Assembly (NCBI RefSeq): GCF_000315625.1
Contig: NW_005434644.1
Span: 574,196 to 638,195 of the forward strand
Source of the DNA: Guillardia theta CCMP2712
Taxonomy: Eukaryota > Cryptophyceae > Pyrenomonadales > Geminigeraceae
Direction: 5' to 3'
Length of the DNA stretch: 64,000 bases
This document shows, in pieces, positions 10,180-21,126 of the stretch (within the stretch, counting starts at the first letter, position 1; each line of letters opens with the position of its first letter). The position numbers and the translations under genes were made by a program. A model generated the notes under the pieces. It saw nothing but the letters and a program-made list of their open reading frames with translations, had not been told where the DNA came from and made no database searches.

Positions 10180-12700
10180 ATGGCCGAGGCAGTGGCTGAG
10201 GTGGCGCTGGGGGAGTATGCTGCCGCAGCCGTCTGCATGATCCTCGCGGCTCTTGTGCTCCTCTTGGGGTCTCGTCAGCCTCCTCCCTCAGCTCGCACAT
10301 GGCGAGATGGCGACAAGGACGGGAGGAAGGACGAGGGAAGGATCGAGCGAAGTCAAGGTGGAGCCAAGAAAGCTGACGTGCCGCTGGTTCGCGAGCATGG
10401 GAGGAGCCTCATGCCGCGACCCTCTGCCAGCATGCCAGCGTTAAGCTCGTCGAGGAGCATGCGCTCAAGCTGGCGGTCGGGACTCGCTCAGGAGGAGGAG
10501 GACGTGGGAGCGGCGAGCTTCTTCGAGGAGATGCTCAAATGCCTGGGGTTCGAAGACGCCGGCGACCATGGCTTCGGCTTCTCCGTCAGCTCCAAATCTC
10601 GTCCCCTTCCTGCGGATTTTCCTCTGGTAGAAAAGATCCGATCCGACCTGATCGCCTCCTCCTCCCTCGCCAACGGCGATCGGATCTTGATGGTGGACTC
10701 GCGCAACGTCGCCGGCATGCGCGCCAAGGAGGTGAAGAGCCTCATCAACCAGTCGGACTTCAGGATCAGCCTGTTGGTCAAGGGGAACGAGGGAGGAAGA
10801 GGACAAGTCGAGAGGCAGGTGGTTCTCTACCGAGGGAGGGTCGGAGTGCTCAGAGCTTTCTTCACCAACTACATGCTGAAACACACGAGCAGGTTCCAAT
10901 CTACACCCATGGTATGTCTTGCTCTCTCTGCCTCAAACCTCCCTCCCTCCCTCCCTCCCTCCCTCCCTCCCAGTCACTCTTCTTACTGTTTGCGCTTCTC
11001 TAACTGCATGCGACCGGCAGGGACAGGAGATCGCTCAGGTCTTCCGTCTCTTCATGACTCTATCAGATCAAGTAGCATCCGCGGACGAGCTTGTCTCCCT
11101 CCTCCAGCACAGCATCTCGGCCCGCCCCAAGGGATCGATCCAGAAGTCCATCCTGTCTCTCTTCAAGGTCCTCGTCGTCTATCAGGCGACCGAGTGCCTG
11201 CATGCCTCCAGCGTGGACGTGAGCCCGATGAAGGAGAGTGACCGAATCTTTTCCTCCAACTTTTCCACCAGCAACGGGGACGCGACCGACGCCTCTCCTC
11301 TTCGCATGTCGATGTTGGAGCTCCAGAGGTCCCAGGTGGGAGCATCTGCCAGGTTGGACCATGCTGCGTTCCTGACTTCCCTCCAGGTGACGGACAACCT
11401 GCGTAAGGAGATGGAGAGGCTGCAGGAGGAAGCTGGCGCGAGGGAGGCTCAGCTAGAGGCCACGCGCAAGGAAGTACAGCGGCTGGCCGAGGAGTTGAAC
11501 AAGGCAAAAGGCCTCGTTGCGGCCTTGCAAGCAGAGGATCAGGATGGGGCACACAGACAGGCAAGACAACAGGAAGAGGAGAGGACTAGGTTGAGGCTAG
11601 ATGATCTTGAGAGCGCGATCAACGAGTTCGCTACCTGGTCGGAAGATTTCCGCTGCCGTCAGTTTGCGATGATACAAGACCTGCTGGTCACTCGGGGTCA
11701 AGATCGTAACGCAGAGGAGCCATCGAACCCACAGGACGAGCGAGATGGAGTCCCTTCGCTTGCCACCCGTAGCCATGAGGCAGAGCTCCTCGACCTCTGC
11801 AGACGGAGCTTGGCGGAGATGTGCGAGTCCATGAGGGGGAGGAGGGAGGAGGGAGAGGAGGGAGACGTGCTGCTGGAGATAGGCTTCCTCCTCCAGGAGC
11901 TTCAGTTCACCTTGGAGGAGCTGCAGGGCAGCGCGTGGGCAGCGGAGGACCTCCGGCTTTTCCTGGGCGAGACTTTGGAGGCGTTGATGACTGCGCACAC
12001 CAAGTCGTTGAACTTCATGTCGAGGTCAGACTTCATCCTCTCCAAGTTGAAGTTCTACAGGAGGAGGAGGAGCGCGTCTCTCCATCGGATGCAACAGACG
12101 CCCGCCCCCGGCATCCTGCACAGCCGCTCCATCAGCGAGATCGATCGGTCGCCCGCGTGCCTGCTGGAGGAGATTCCGAGCGATGAGCGAAGGTCTTCCA
12201 CCGAGTTCTCGCAGGAGGGGGAGGACAGCCTCGTCGAAGTCCTTGAGAAACTCTTGACAAGCATCAGCAGCGACAACGATGCGCAGAGCGAGAACGGTCT
12301 GCCTCCCCCGGAGACCTCCCAGGCCTCGATGTTCTCATCCTCTCAGACGAGCGCTGGAGAGGGGAGGGGGGGCAACGACACGGGTGGGGAGGATCAAATC
12401 GAGACTCTCCGTCGCAAGGTTCTCGCCATGGAGCAGATGATTCACTTCAGGGAGTCCTCCTACAACTTGCTCCTGCACTTCTGCTCGAGAGAGCTCAGAT
12501 TTCTCCTTGGAGTCCCTTCCTCTCCCTCCTCCCCGTCCCCCTCCCCCTCCTCCTCTCCCTCCCCTGCTCCATCACTGTCACCTTCTCTCGTGGAGTACGA
12601 TCCCAGTCATCCGACTGAGTTTCCGGGGAAGAAAGCTCTAGAAGACATGTTCGAAGTTCTCAAGAGGCGAGGAAACCTGATACCTGGGCATCAGATCTAG
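10180..12700 (+). CDS. Membrane-anchored PDZ and coiled-coil protein
   Basis: Two exons (10180-10911 and 11021-12700) encode about 803 residues. An N-terminal hydrophobic helix (AAAAVCMILAALVLLLG) suggests a membrane anchor. A PDZ domain follows at roughly residues 125-205, with the carboxylate-binding loop as GFGF and then GDRILMVDSRNVAG and SLINQSDFRISLLV. The second exon holds a helical region, a long coiled coil (KEMERLQEEAGAREAQLEAT) and Ser/Pro-rich low complexity near the end (PSSPSSPSPSPSSSPSPAP). The intron contains a CCCT microsatellite at about 10939-10968. The start is the first ATG before the hydrophobic helix; the longer upstream frame is not needed. The ligand is unknown. Confidence 0.85.
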
Positions 12701-12847
12701 CCAGCCTGCCGACTTTATTGTTTCTCCCCCTCCTCCTCCCTACTCCGTTGGAATATCCGAATTCTGAATAGATCTTGTTTCTCTCCCCTTCCTCTCCCCT
12801 CTCTGCCCCCTTCCTTCTACCCCCGTCAAACTCTTCCCACCACAACT

Positions 12848-14501
12848 TCACGACTTGTTCTTCGACAAGAACTCGAAGATAGAGGAGAAGTCTTTCTCGC
12901 CGTAGCCCTGGAGGCTCGGAGTCTCACATGGAGCTTGCAAACAGTGACAGGGCAGACTGACCTTGTTGTGCATCACCGTGTACACTTGAGCGACTGCTGA
13001 CCCGATCGGTAGTGGCATCTTTGCTGAATTCACGAAGTGAGTGTTAACAGATGGCTCGAAGAATCAAAGCGATTTGGTAAAGGAACAAGGAAAGAAAGGA
13101 AAGGAGAAGGGGCGGGGGAAGGGGGAAGGCAAGGCGGAGTAGGAGAGAGGAGCGGGTAAATCTTCAGAGAGCAGCAGCAGCACAGGATGCAAGGGACAAG
13201 TCCTTACTGTCCGCAGCAGCCTGCAGAGCCAGGAGAAGGTCCTTCAACATCAGATCACTAGCAAACCCTCCCGTGTACCCCCGGCTGGACGGGACGCCTT
13301 CCATCACTCCGGGGCAGGGGTTGTACGTCTCCGAGGACCAGCAGCGCCCCGAGCTGCTGTTCACCACGGAGGCCAGGACGTGAGGGTCAATGCCCATCTG
13401 CCTGCCGAGGTTGAAGGCCTCGCTGACAGCGCTCATAGAGATGCCGAGGATCAGGTTGTTGCAGATCTTAGCCGCCTGCGTCTTCCTCAGCCTCGTCCGC
13501 TCCCCTTGCTGGCCTCACCTGACCGTTGCCGCTCTTGCCGCAGTGGATGATGTTCTTGCCCATGGCAGAGAGGAGTGGACGGGCTCGCTCTAGCGCTCGC
13601 TCCTCTCCTCCCACCATGAACGTCAGGGTCGCATTCTGCGCTCCTCCCGTGCCACCAGAGACAGGAGCATCAATGAACTCATGCCCAGAGCTGTAGCAGA
13701 CGGCTGAAAGCTCGCTTGCGTAGTTTGACTCGATCGTGCTGCAAGGAGGAGCGGGGTGGGGGGCAGGAGAAGCGATCAGAAATCAGGAAGTGGTGCAGAG
13801 CGTAATGGGAAAGGAGGATAAGAGAAAGAAGATACCAAATCAGTAAAAGAACACGGAGGAAACCAACATCTGAACCTGCAGTCGATGTAAAGAACACCCC
13901 TTCTTCTGCTTGCGAGCAGACCCTCGTTGCCACAATACACCTCCTTGACATGGCGGCTCGATGGGAGCATGGTGATCACGGTGTCCGCACTCCCTGCGAG
14001 TTCGGCGGGGCAGCTGACAGACGTTGCTCCTTGCTTGCAGAGCTCATGTACAGCATCGACGTTCAAGTCGAAGACGTTCACTTGATACTTCGATTTCAAT
14101 AAGTTAGACGCCATCCTTGCGCCCTAGAACGAGGTCAGCAACTGCAGAGGAGCATCCGAACACTGCAGCCTTCTCTGCCCCCTCTAACCATCCCGAGCAT
14201 TATGTTCTCTGGCTACTTCCTTCGATAAATAGTCAGCTCGACTACTTCTGAACCTCCACGACGCCCTAGTTGACCTCGCCCATGATGCCCGAGTATCCCC
14301 GACAACCCCCACAATTTTGCTATAAAGACTGGCTTCATCCACAAGATCTCCCCGCATGTCTGCCGCATGATAACTTCAGGCACATCTTTATCTCGATGTA
14401 TCCTCGTATCTTCATGATCCTCCTCCTCCTCCTCCTCCTCCTCCTTACGCGCGCTCTCTCTCTCTCACCATTTTGCCGATGCCTACGAAGCCGATCCTCA
14501 T
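12848..14501 (-). CDS. HIBADH: 3-hydroxyisobutyrate dehydrogenase
   Basis: Multi-exon beta-hydroxyacid dehydrogenase of valine catabolism, oxidising 3-hydroxyisobutyrate with NAD. The first exon (ATG 14501) gives [11 protein letters not shown], which joins after a roughly 360-nt intron to [13 protein letters not shown] and so completes the dinucleotide fold GxGxMG. Next come [17 protein letters not shown], the substrate loop [28 protein letters not shown] with the catalytic Lys region [14 protein letters not shown], then [27 protein letters not shown] and the C-terminal [11 protein letters not shown]. No obvious mitochondrial presequence is seen at this start, so a further 5' exon is possible. 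The long first intron contains a CTC repeat at about 14412-14445. Confidence 0.9.
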
Positions 14502-15235
14502 TGCCGCAACTCCCGCAACTTGGCTCTACCCCACCACCACTACCATGGTCATAACTGACTACCCGTCCACTCATCAGAGTTCTCTATACTACCCCATTGT
14601 TTAAATGAATATGAACGGGTTCTTGAATTGAATTGACCACCCACCCCCTCAAATTGTGATCACCCTCCATAGAGGCACCCGTTTGCACAAACTTTCGGGC
14701 GATTTTGGCAAGTAAGGTCTGGTACTAATGTTTACTCAATATTCCCCACCCCCGGTGAATTGCAACTCTCTGGGGTGCAAGTACCCCTACCATATCACCC
14801 CTTCAGATCCAACATGGATCACGGGGTAGGGGTGATAAGTCGGAGGCCACTGGAAAAGGTAGGGGTGTAATACATCAATGGAGGGGGTCGGGGTCATCAG
14901 TGATGTAAACCAGAGACATGGCAGACCGTAGTTGGTTCTGAGGCGGGCTGTAATTCTTCAAGAGTGGTGAACGTTGCACGCCAGCATGTTCAACATGGCG
15001 TGTAAGCAGCAGGTGAGGAGGGGGAGGGCGGCTATCCTAAGTATGCCTTGTCCCCGTTGCGTGTTTGATGGTTTGGAGAAGAATCGTTGTGGATGATCTT
15101 CAGGATGAGTAGTGTGTTGAACACGCCAACAAAGTATTCGCTCTGTACATTGCAAGGTTTTGAAATCGAGAGTTCTCTCATTTATGTTGCCGCAATTGAA
15201 TTTCAGTGCTTCAATGAAGCTCGTTCTGTTTTGCC
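14502..15235. promoter_or_regulatory. Divergent region with GGGGTA/TACCCC block (about 14580-14930)
   Basis: This region lies between the HIBADH start (minus) and the kinase start (plus). From about 14580 to 14930 it carries many G4-5T and ACCCC clusters in both orientations (e.g. GGATCACGGGGTAGGGGTG, GTACCCCTACCATATCACCCC). Blocks of the same kind lie at 20.4-21.1, 35.45-35.77, 45.8-46.2 and 59.8-59.9 kb. No ORF is supported. Confidence 0.5.
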
Positions 15236-18200
15236 ATGCTAACAGCCTGTGATTTATCTCTCGTCTGCCTTGTTGTACAAGCTGTCAATGACTCTCTGAC
15301 TCTCTTGCAGGCACTGGCGGATATCTCCAACACGAGGAGCCCGAAGGTGGGGAAACCTTCAGCACAAGGCCGTGGGCGGCCTGACAGCGACGAGACATGT
15401 GGAAACATATCAATCGAGGAAGACGAAACGATCATGGAGACGATTGAGAGTCTCAGGGCGCTTGGCTTCTCCGATGAGGATGTGAGATGGGCAGTGGAAG
15501 AAGCGAAGTCGAAGCTGGAGGCGAAACGCTCGGACGTAACTTGTGACGGGACCTCAAGGGTGGATGAATTGCCGGGGATCGAGGAAGCTATCAGCAGGCT
15601 GTCACTGTCCAGCCATGCCGAGCAGGCAACCCCATCGCGTTCGACGTTGAGGGCAGCGAGGGACACGTCGGAGCCACAGATCGATCGCGTGTTGCCCCTT
15701 GTGTTGCCCGGGTTGAACACTTGGGACATTGCCTTCCTCACCTTCAACGTCAGCACGAGGTGGAGGAAAGTTTCCGATGAATGCTTGAGAGTGTTTCAAA
15801 GTAGCAAGGACGAGGAGGACGAGGATGCTGCTCCTTCACAGCTGAAGAGGATTGATCCACCGTGCTTCGCCGCAAAGTTCCCTTGGGCTCGTTTCCTCGC
15901 CCAAGGAGGCTTCAAGCAAGTGTTTCTTGTATACAATGAGGAGGAAGCAAGGAAGGAAGCTGTCAGGTGCATTAGCGAGCTCTGCTGCTGAACCCGCAAG
16001 TGATGAATGTTGGCAGCGTCATGGACCTTAGCGGGATGAGAGAGATGGGGAACATGCGGACAGCCGAGGCTGAGGTGTCCGAGCATGCTCGTGCAGGGAG
16101 GAGGTGATGACGTGAAATTTCTTGCTTCCTGCACCATCAGGTCCGACTCGCCTTCCTCCTCTCCAACTTCGTCAGCTCGGGCGTCTCCCCACACTTTGTC
16201 CGGTGAGATAGTATGGGAGGTGGAGGGGGGGTGTAACCTTATGATATTTCAGCACGTTCCAGTTTCTCAGGACGAGTTGTCCTCCTCCCGCTGACTGGGG
16301 ATGCGAGGAGAACCAACAGCCGCAGGTGAGGACTCGAGCAGTCGCTGGTGCCGCTCAGGGAGGCCGCAGGGAAGTCTGTCGAAGTACCTGGAGGGGGGTA
16401 GGAGGGCCCAGCCGCGACGGAGCAGGAAGAAGGTGGCTCACGGCGACTTCCAGTACATCAGGTGGGGAGGAGGTGGACGGCAAGGAGGTTCGCTAAGGTG
16501 CTGGGATGCAAGGATGGAGTTCTGCACGGAAGGAGATCTCGAGCTGGTGGTCCGGCAGCACCCGCACCCTCCCGCCGATGTGACGTCAGCCGTCTCGTGC
16601 TCCTGCTCACCTGGCTGCTGCAGGTCGTCAGAGATCTCTTGCTACAGATGGCCAAGGCCCTGCAGGTGCTCCTACCTCCCGCCTGTTTTCGGCCCCCGAT
16701 TCCCCCCCTTCACTCTTTTCCACTCCCTCCTCTCTCCCCGTCACTCTCGCTCTCCCCCTGTCTCCACATTAGACTTCTCACTTTTCCTCCTTCTCCTTTC
16801 CTTTTCCGCTCTTCCTCTGCCGTTCTCTGTCCACATGACTTGTTGTGCAGGTTGTGCAGGAGAAGCTCCACATGCGGCACTACGACGTGAAGCTGCTCAA
16901 TTTCTTTGTCACGACACCCCAAGACTCGGACAGGGAGGAGCCAGGAAGGAGGGGCAAGGGAAGCGACTACTGGGCTGTCAACCGGAACCGGGTAAGTCTC
17001 ACTGTCATGTGAGCGCAGGTCTCACCTTGGCACACCCTCAGCTGATCGTGAAGCTGGCGGACTACGGGACAGCAGACATCGACGAGGAGAGGATGGGGGA
17101 GAGCATGACAGAGAGGTGGAGGAGGGAGGAGGGAGGGAGGGGCCATGACGATGCAGCAGACAAGTCACTACCTGGGAGAATGTCCTCCCGGAGTTCTTGA
17201 TCTTTGGCAGCAGAGCGCGCCAGGTAAAGGAATGGTGAAAGTGAAGAGGTCATGGGAACCGGGAGCACAGGAAGAGTATGTGAAAGAGATGGAAGAGGGG
17301 TGTGGAGGGAGGGACGGAAGGGGGTGGTCACAAGGTTGATTGGAGTTCCAGGACTTTTCCTCTGATGTCCATGGGCTCGGACTTTGTCTGCTCCATCTTG
17401 TCACAGGAGAAGTTCCGTACGAGGAGATGGTGATCCTTTCCCCCCATCCTTCCTCCCATCTTCTTCTCTCCCTCCTTCCTTCCACCTTCCTCTCTCCCTC
17501 TCATAGTTTGGTCCCTTCCCCCTTCCTCCCAAACCCTTCCTGCTTGTGATAGGAAACGTTTCTAGCTGGAGGAGCTGTGCTGCCCGCCCGAGCTTGCCGG
17601 CAAGCTCCGCAGCGCGTGGGGAGCAAGCAGGAGGGGAGGGAAGAGCGCAGGGGAGACGATTGACTACAGGTGGAGGACGCGGACATGGACGGGCAGGCAG
17701 GGTGACATGCACTTGGCAGCGAGGTGAAGAAACTCTTGGACCAGAGCGACGAAGACGACAACTTGCTGGTCGACACTCTGTACAGAAACCTCGTGCTCTT
17801 TGGGGAGCAGTTGGTCGCCAAGGTGACCTGCCGTGTTCAAGGCGCCGCACGGGCTAACCTCTTCCTCCTCCTCCTCCTCCTCCTCCTCCTCCTCCTCCTG
17901 GTTCTCCTGATCCTCCTCCTGCAGAAGCACACGGAGAAAGATGGCCCTGTGCTCAAGACTCTGAGGTCTGAGAATGGCTCTACCTGCCCTTCCGCTCGTT
18001 GACTGCTAGCAGGACCTTCTTGAACGGGCCGGGGAAGAAGAGGAAAGATCCTGTCACCTCCTCCTCTGCTGACGTGCAACTGCCCTCTCAGGTGGGCGAG
18101 CGACGTAGAGCAATTCTCGATCTTGTCAGAGAGCAAGAAGAAGAGTACAGCGATCCAACGAGCCCAGCAGGTTCCCTTGTTGGGAGAGGAGCGTGCAGCC

Positions 18201-18394
18201 TACTGATGCCGCACCCACTGCAGGTTCTTCGGACGATTCCATCAGGGGAGGAAATCCTGTCTCGCCTCGTCGTCCTCGGTGCTGGGAGCGGTGCTGGTGG
18301 ATGCGATGCCAGGGATGATTCTGTTGCCGCAGATGGGAAGGAGAGAATGACTGTCCGTGAGTTGACCCAAGTCCTCTCAGGGACCAGCAGCTGA
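15236..18394 (+). CDS. UBA-like, F-box-like and protein kinase protein
   Basis: A multi-exon gene. Exon 1 region (15236-15965) encodes a UBA-like helix triplet (LRALGFSDEDVRWAVEEA), an F-box-like stretch (LPLVLPGLNTWDIAFLTFNV ending in RWRKVSDECL) and the start of a kinase domain with a Gly loop FLAQGGFKQVFLV. Later exons give LAFLLSNFVSSGVSPHFV, MEFCTEGDLELVV, the catalytic loop MRHYDVKLLNFF (HRD replaced by HYD, with Asp, Lys and Asn kept) and VKLADYGTADI (DFG replaced by DYG). DFSSDVHGLGLCLLHLVTGE follows. The C-terminal exons run to TGA at 18392-18394. The start is uncertain, since an upstream intron may exist. The UBA and F-box calls are weaker than the kinase call. A ubiquitin-linked kinase is inferred. 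Confidence 0.7.
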
Positions 18395-18757
18395 TGTCGT
18401 TCGACTGTCCTTCTTGTATTCAAACGTGTAAAGTCGCAAACCTCATCTAGCTCCTCGCCTCTCAGTTGCCCGAACTCCAAGGGGGGATGTGCGGAGGCAT
18501 GCGAGGATCGTTCTCCTTCAGCTTCTCCGGCTGCACAACATGCCGGCTTCAGCTCACGTCAACAATGCAGAGGTCGTCAACCTTGAAGTCGTCTGCCATG
18601 GAGAACTCGGAGATGATGCTTGCGTTGTACTGCGGCACCTCTGAGAACCGCCTGCTGCGTATCAAATTCGATTACCTGAGGATACGCCCTGCAGAGTCTT
18701 CGTGCCCTCCACCTGCGCAGGGCATTCAGTCTCAGGGATGGCGACGAGGGACGAGAC
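18395..18757. other. Convergent intergenic spacer
   Basis: 3' flanks of the kinase gene and of the membrane-protein gene on the other strand. Short ORFs here lack recognisable content. Nothing else is seen. Confidence 0.3.
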
Positions 18758-19830
18758 TTACTGTTGCAGGGCTCCTGTGTAGGGCTTGGCTCCGAGGTTG
18801 ATCATCTGGTTTCTGGCAAACTATCCGGGCGTCAGCCACAAGGACGCCTCAGGAGGGTCGAGACCTGAAGACAGAGCAGGACGAAAGAGACTGTCCCCAG
18901 CACGGGCTCGTTCCAACCCCAAGTCCTTCACACAAACAAAGTGAAAGATCTGTTTTCCAGATGCCCACGAGTCATACCAAGATCCCACTTCTAACCATGT
19001 CTCTAAGTCCTTGGCATCCGCCACCTCCGTAGTGACGAATTGCTGCAATCACAAGTCAGTAGCAAAGGACTCGCGAGCGCGTGACATCACCTCATTGAAC
19101 CACAACGCAGTGTTGAGGTCGAAAACCATCGGAACGGAGATCAAACCAGCTGCTACACTGACCACGATTCCTTCGTTCCAAACATGTCAGCGTCGAGCCG
19201 TTAACAGTTCTGTCAACCCGTCTTGTAAGGCATGGTGAACAAGCCGAGACCACGTGAGTTCGACTCCTCAATCTCGAACAGGCGCTGATGTGCATCATCC
19301 CAAGTGACCTGCAGTATGTTCACCTTGAAGCCAGTGTTGGTTCGGGGAGTGACCTTGTCCACAGCCATGATCTCTCTGAGCAACCTCTCCTTGCATGCTG
19401 CAGAATCTCCCTTCGCTCATGGTCATGATCGCATTGAGCATGTATAACAGCAGTTCGCATCTACCTTGGACGTGAAAATCAAGAGCTGCTCATTGGTCAT
19501 CTCATAATATGCTCGTGGCTGCGCCTGATGAAATTGGTTCAACCACAACCCAGACAAGACGCCTTGTCGTCCAAAATAGGGCAGCTCACCTTTGCCACCT
19601 CCATAGGACATCCAATGTCTTCTGAATTGCTCTGAGAGGAGCTGAATGGCCGTCTTTGGATGCACGTAAACTGGAGAATCAAAGCCCTCGGCTGAACCTA
19701 TCGGGTGCACTTCAGCTAAATCTAACAATGCAAGACTGCAAACAACTTTGTATTGTTGGGAAACAGCATGGAAGTGCAATGATCGCTGCAGCTGCAGCAA
19801 AGATGTCCATGTCAATGAGACAACATCAAA
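18758..19830 (-). CDS. Conserved membrane protein of unknown function (5' end approximate)
   Basis: Exons on the minus strand end at TAA 18758-18760. The readable part gives TAIQLLSEQFRRHWMSYGGG, AYYEMTNEQLLIFTSK, VTWDDAHQRLFEIEESNSRG, a hydrophobic stretch GIVVSVAAGLISVPMVFDLN, then TALWFNEQFVTTEVADAKDL, ETWLEVGSWTWGWNEPVLGT, VSFVLLCLQ and FARNQMINLGAKPYTGALQQ. The sequence has the look of a widely conserved two-helix membrane protein (W-EP-LG then SF-LLCLQ), but I cannot name it. The N-terminus is not resolved: an ATG near 19803 opens a hydrophobic Ala-rich stretch that could be a targeting sequence. An organellar inner-membrane location is a guess. Confidence 0.6.
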
Positions 19831-21126
19831 CCATAGAGAGCCTAACCACGCCAGGGGCAGAGAAGGTGAGTGCCCTGGAAGTTGACAGGATTGACTGCGG
19901 TTAAAGTCAATTTTTTAGTACAGAGTCAGAATTGAACAGCAGTGAAATGGTTACATAAATACAAACAACATCACCCCATCAAGCAAGCTTAGAGACGATT
20001 TCAACCATATGACACAACCTCAATCTTGTAGAATCTCAAGCAGGCAAGGCTCAGGACGAGTAAAGAAAGAGAATTGATCACGAGACAGGAAAGCAGAATC
20101 ACAGGGCAGAACAGGAGGAACTAGAGGATCATGTGACAAGGGAAGGGAAGGTACGGAGCGATGCGAAAGATGAGTAATGAAGAAAAAGCTCTCAGGAAGC
20201 TGAAGTGGGCTGGCGATGTAGCCAAGGTGATGGAAGTGTGAAAGAGTTGTAAGAGCAAGAACACGGAAGGCAAGGATGAGGAATGAGAACGACGTGGGAT
20301 TCTGATTCATGGAAGATACACAGAGGAGGGGATTCGTCTTGCCTTAGCCGCAGGAAGCAGCCGCTGCACCCGCTGCGCCAGCATGGGCGCTGGTTTACTA
20401 AGTTTGAAAGCCACCGGTGGTGGGCCCAGTTCATCAAGAGTGGGTAGGGTTCTTGTTGTAGTAATGGAAATCCCAGGGTGGGTGCGGGCAATGTTCAGAA
20501 AGAGGGGTACTGTAGATACCAAAATAATGTTCATAGCGGGGGTCCTTTGGTATCAAGAACCTTGAAGGGGTAGGAGAGTTTGATACAGGGGGTAAGGGTT
20601 ATTGGGGAGGGGGTAGGCGATCTATATGTCGAAGTCGTGGTACTGATGGAAAAACAAAATACACTCTTTAAAACAAATTCATTACGATATTGGAATAAAA
20701 TATTATATAGGCGCATTTTATGCATTTTTGTACTGTCAAAAGTATATTCCAGTGCTTTATGGAATTTATTATTATTATTATTATTAATCTTTTATTTTTC
20801 AGTGAGCTCGGGACCAGTTCAAGTCGGGCCACGCGGGCGGGCTGCCGGGGCCGGGAGGCTGAAATTACAGGTACCCCTGGTCTACAGGGTTCATACAGTG
20901 GTACACCCACCCTCAGATTCTGTGGGTGTCCGATATTTTGATCACCCGTCATTTGTACTACTCTCACCCCATCTATTACCCTCAAACAAAATTCACTGTG
21001 TTGTTTATACCCCTCCTTTTCCATCGATTTGTGAGTACTACCCGTCATATAAGTACCCACCCGAATTTACACACCCTGACTGTAGCTTGCGCCCCTGTCC
21101 TGGAGACCTTTCGCTCCCTTTGCTCA
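19831..21126. promoter_or_regulatory. Divergent region with GGGGTA blocks and AT-rich leader
   Basis: GGGGTA/TACCCC-rich sequence lies at about 20435-20630 and again at 20865-21070, around a very AT-rich segment (20640-20815) with a TTA microsatellite (about 20766-20790) and TTTTATTTTTCAG. The acceptor-like end suggests a 5'-UTR intron of the amidase gene. ORFs at 20020-20310 and 20580-21245 are compositional and not supported. The region lies between divergent genes. Confidence 0.45.

Noticed and set aside
16301-17200. 299-codon ORF
   Set aside because: Reads through introns of the kinase gene; the kinase motifs (CTEGDLE, HYDVK, ADYG) require splicing out parts of it.
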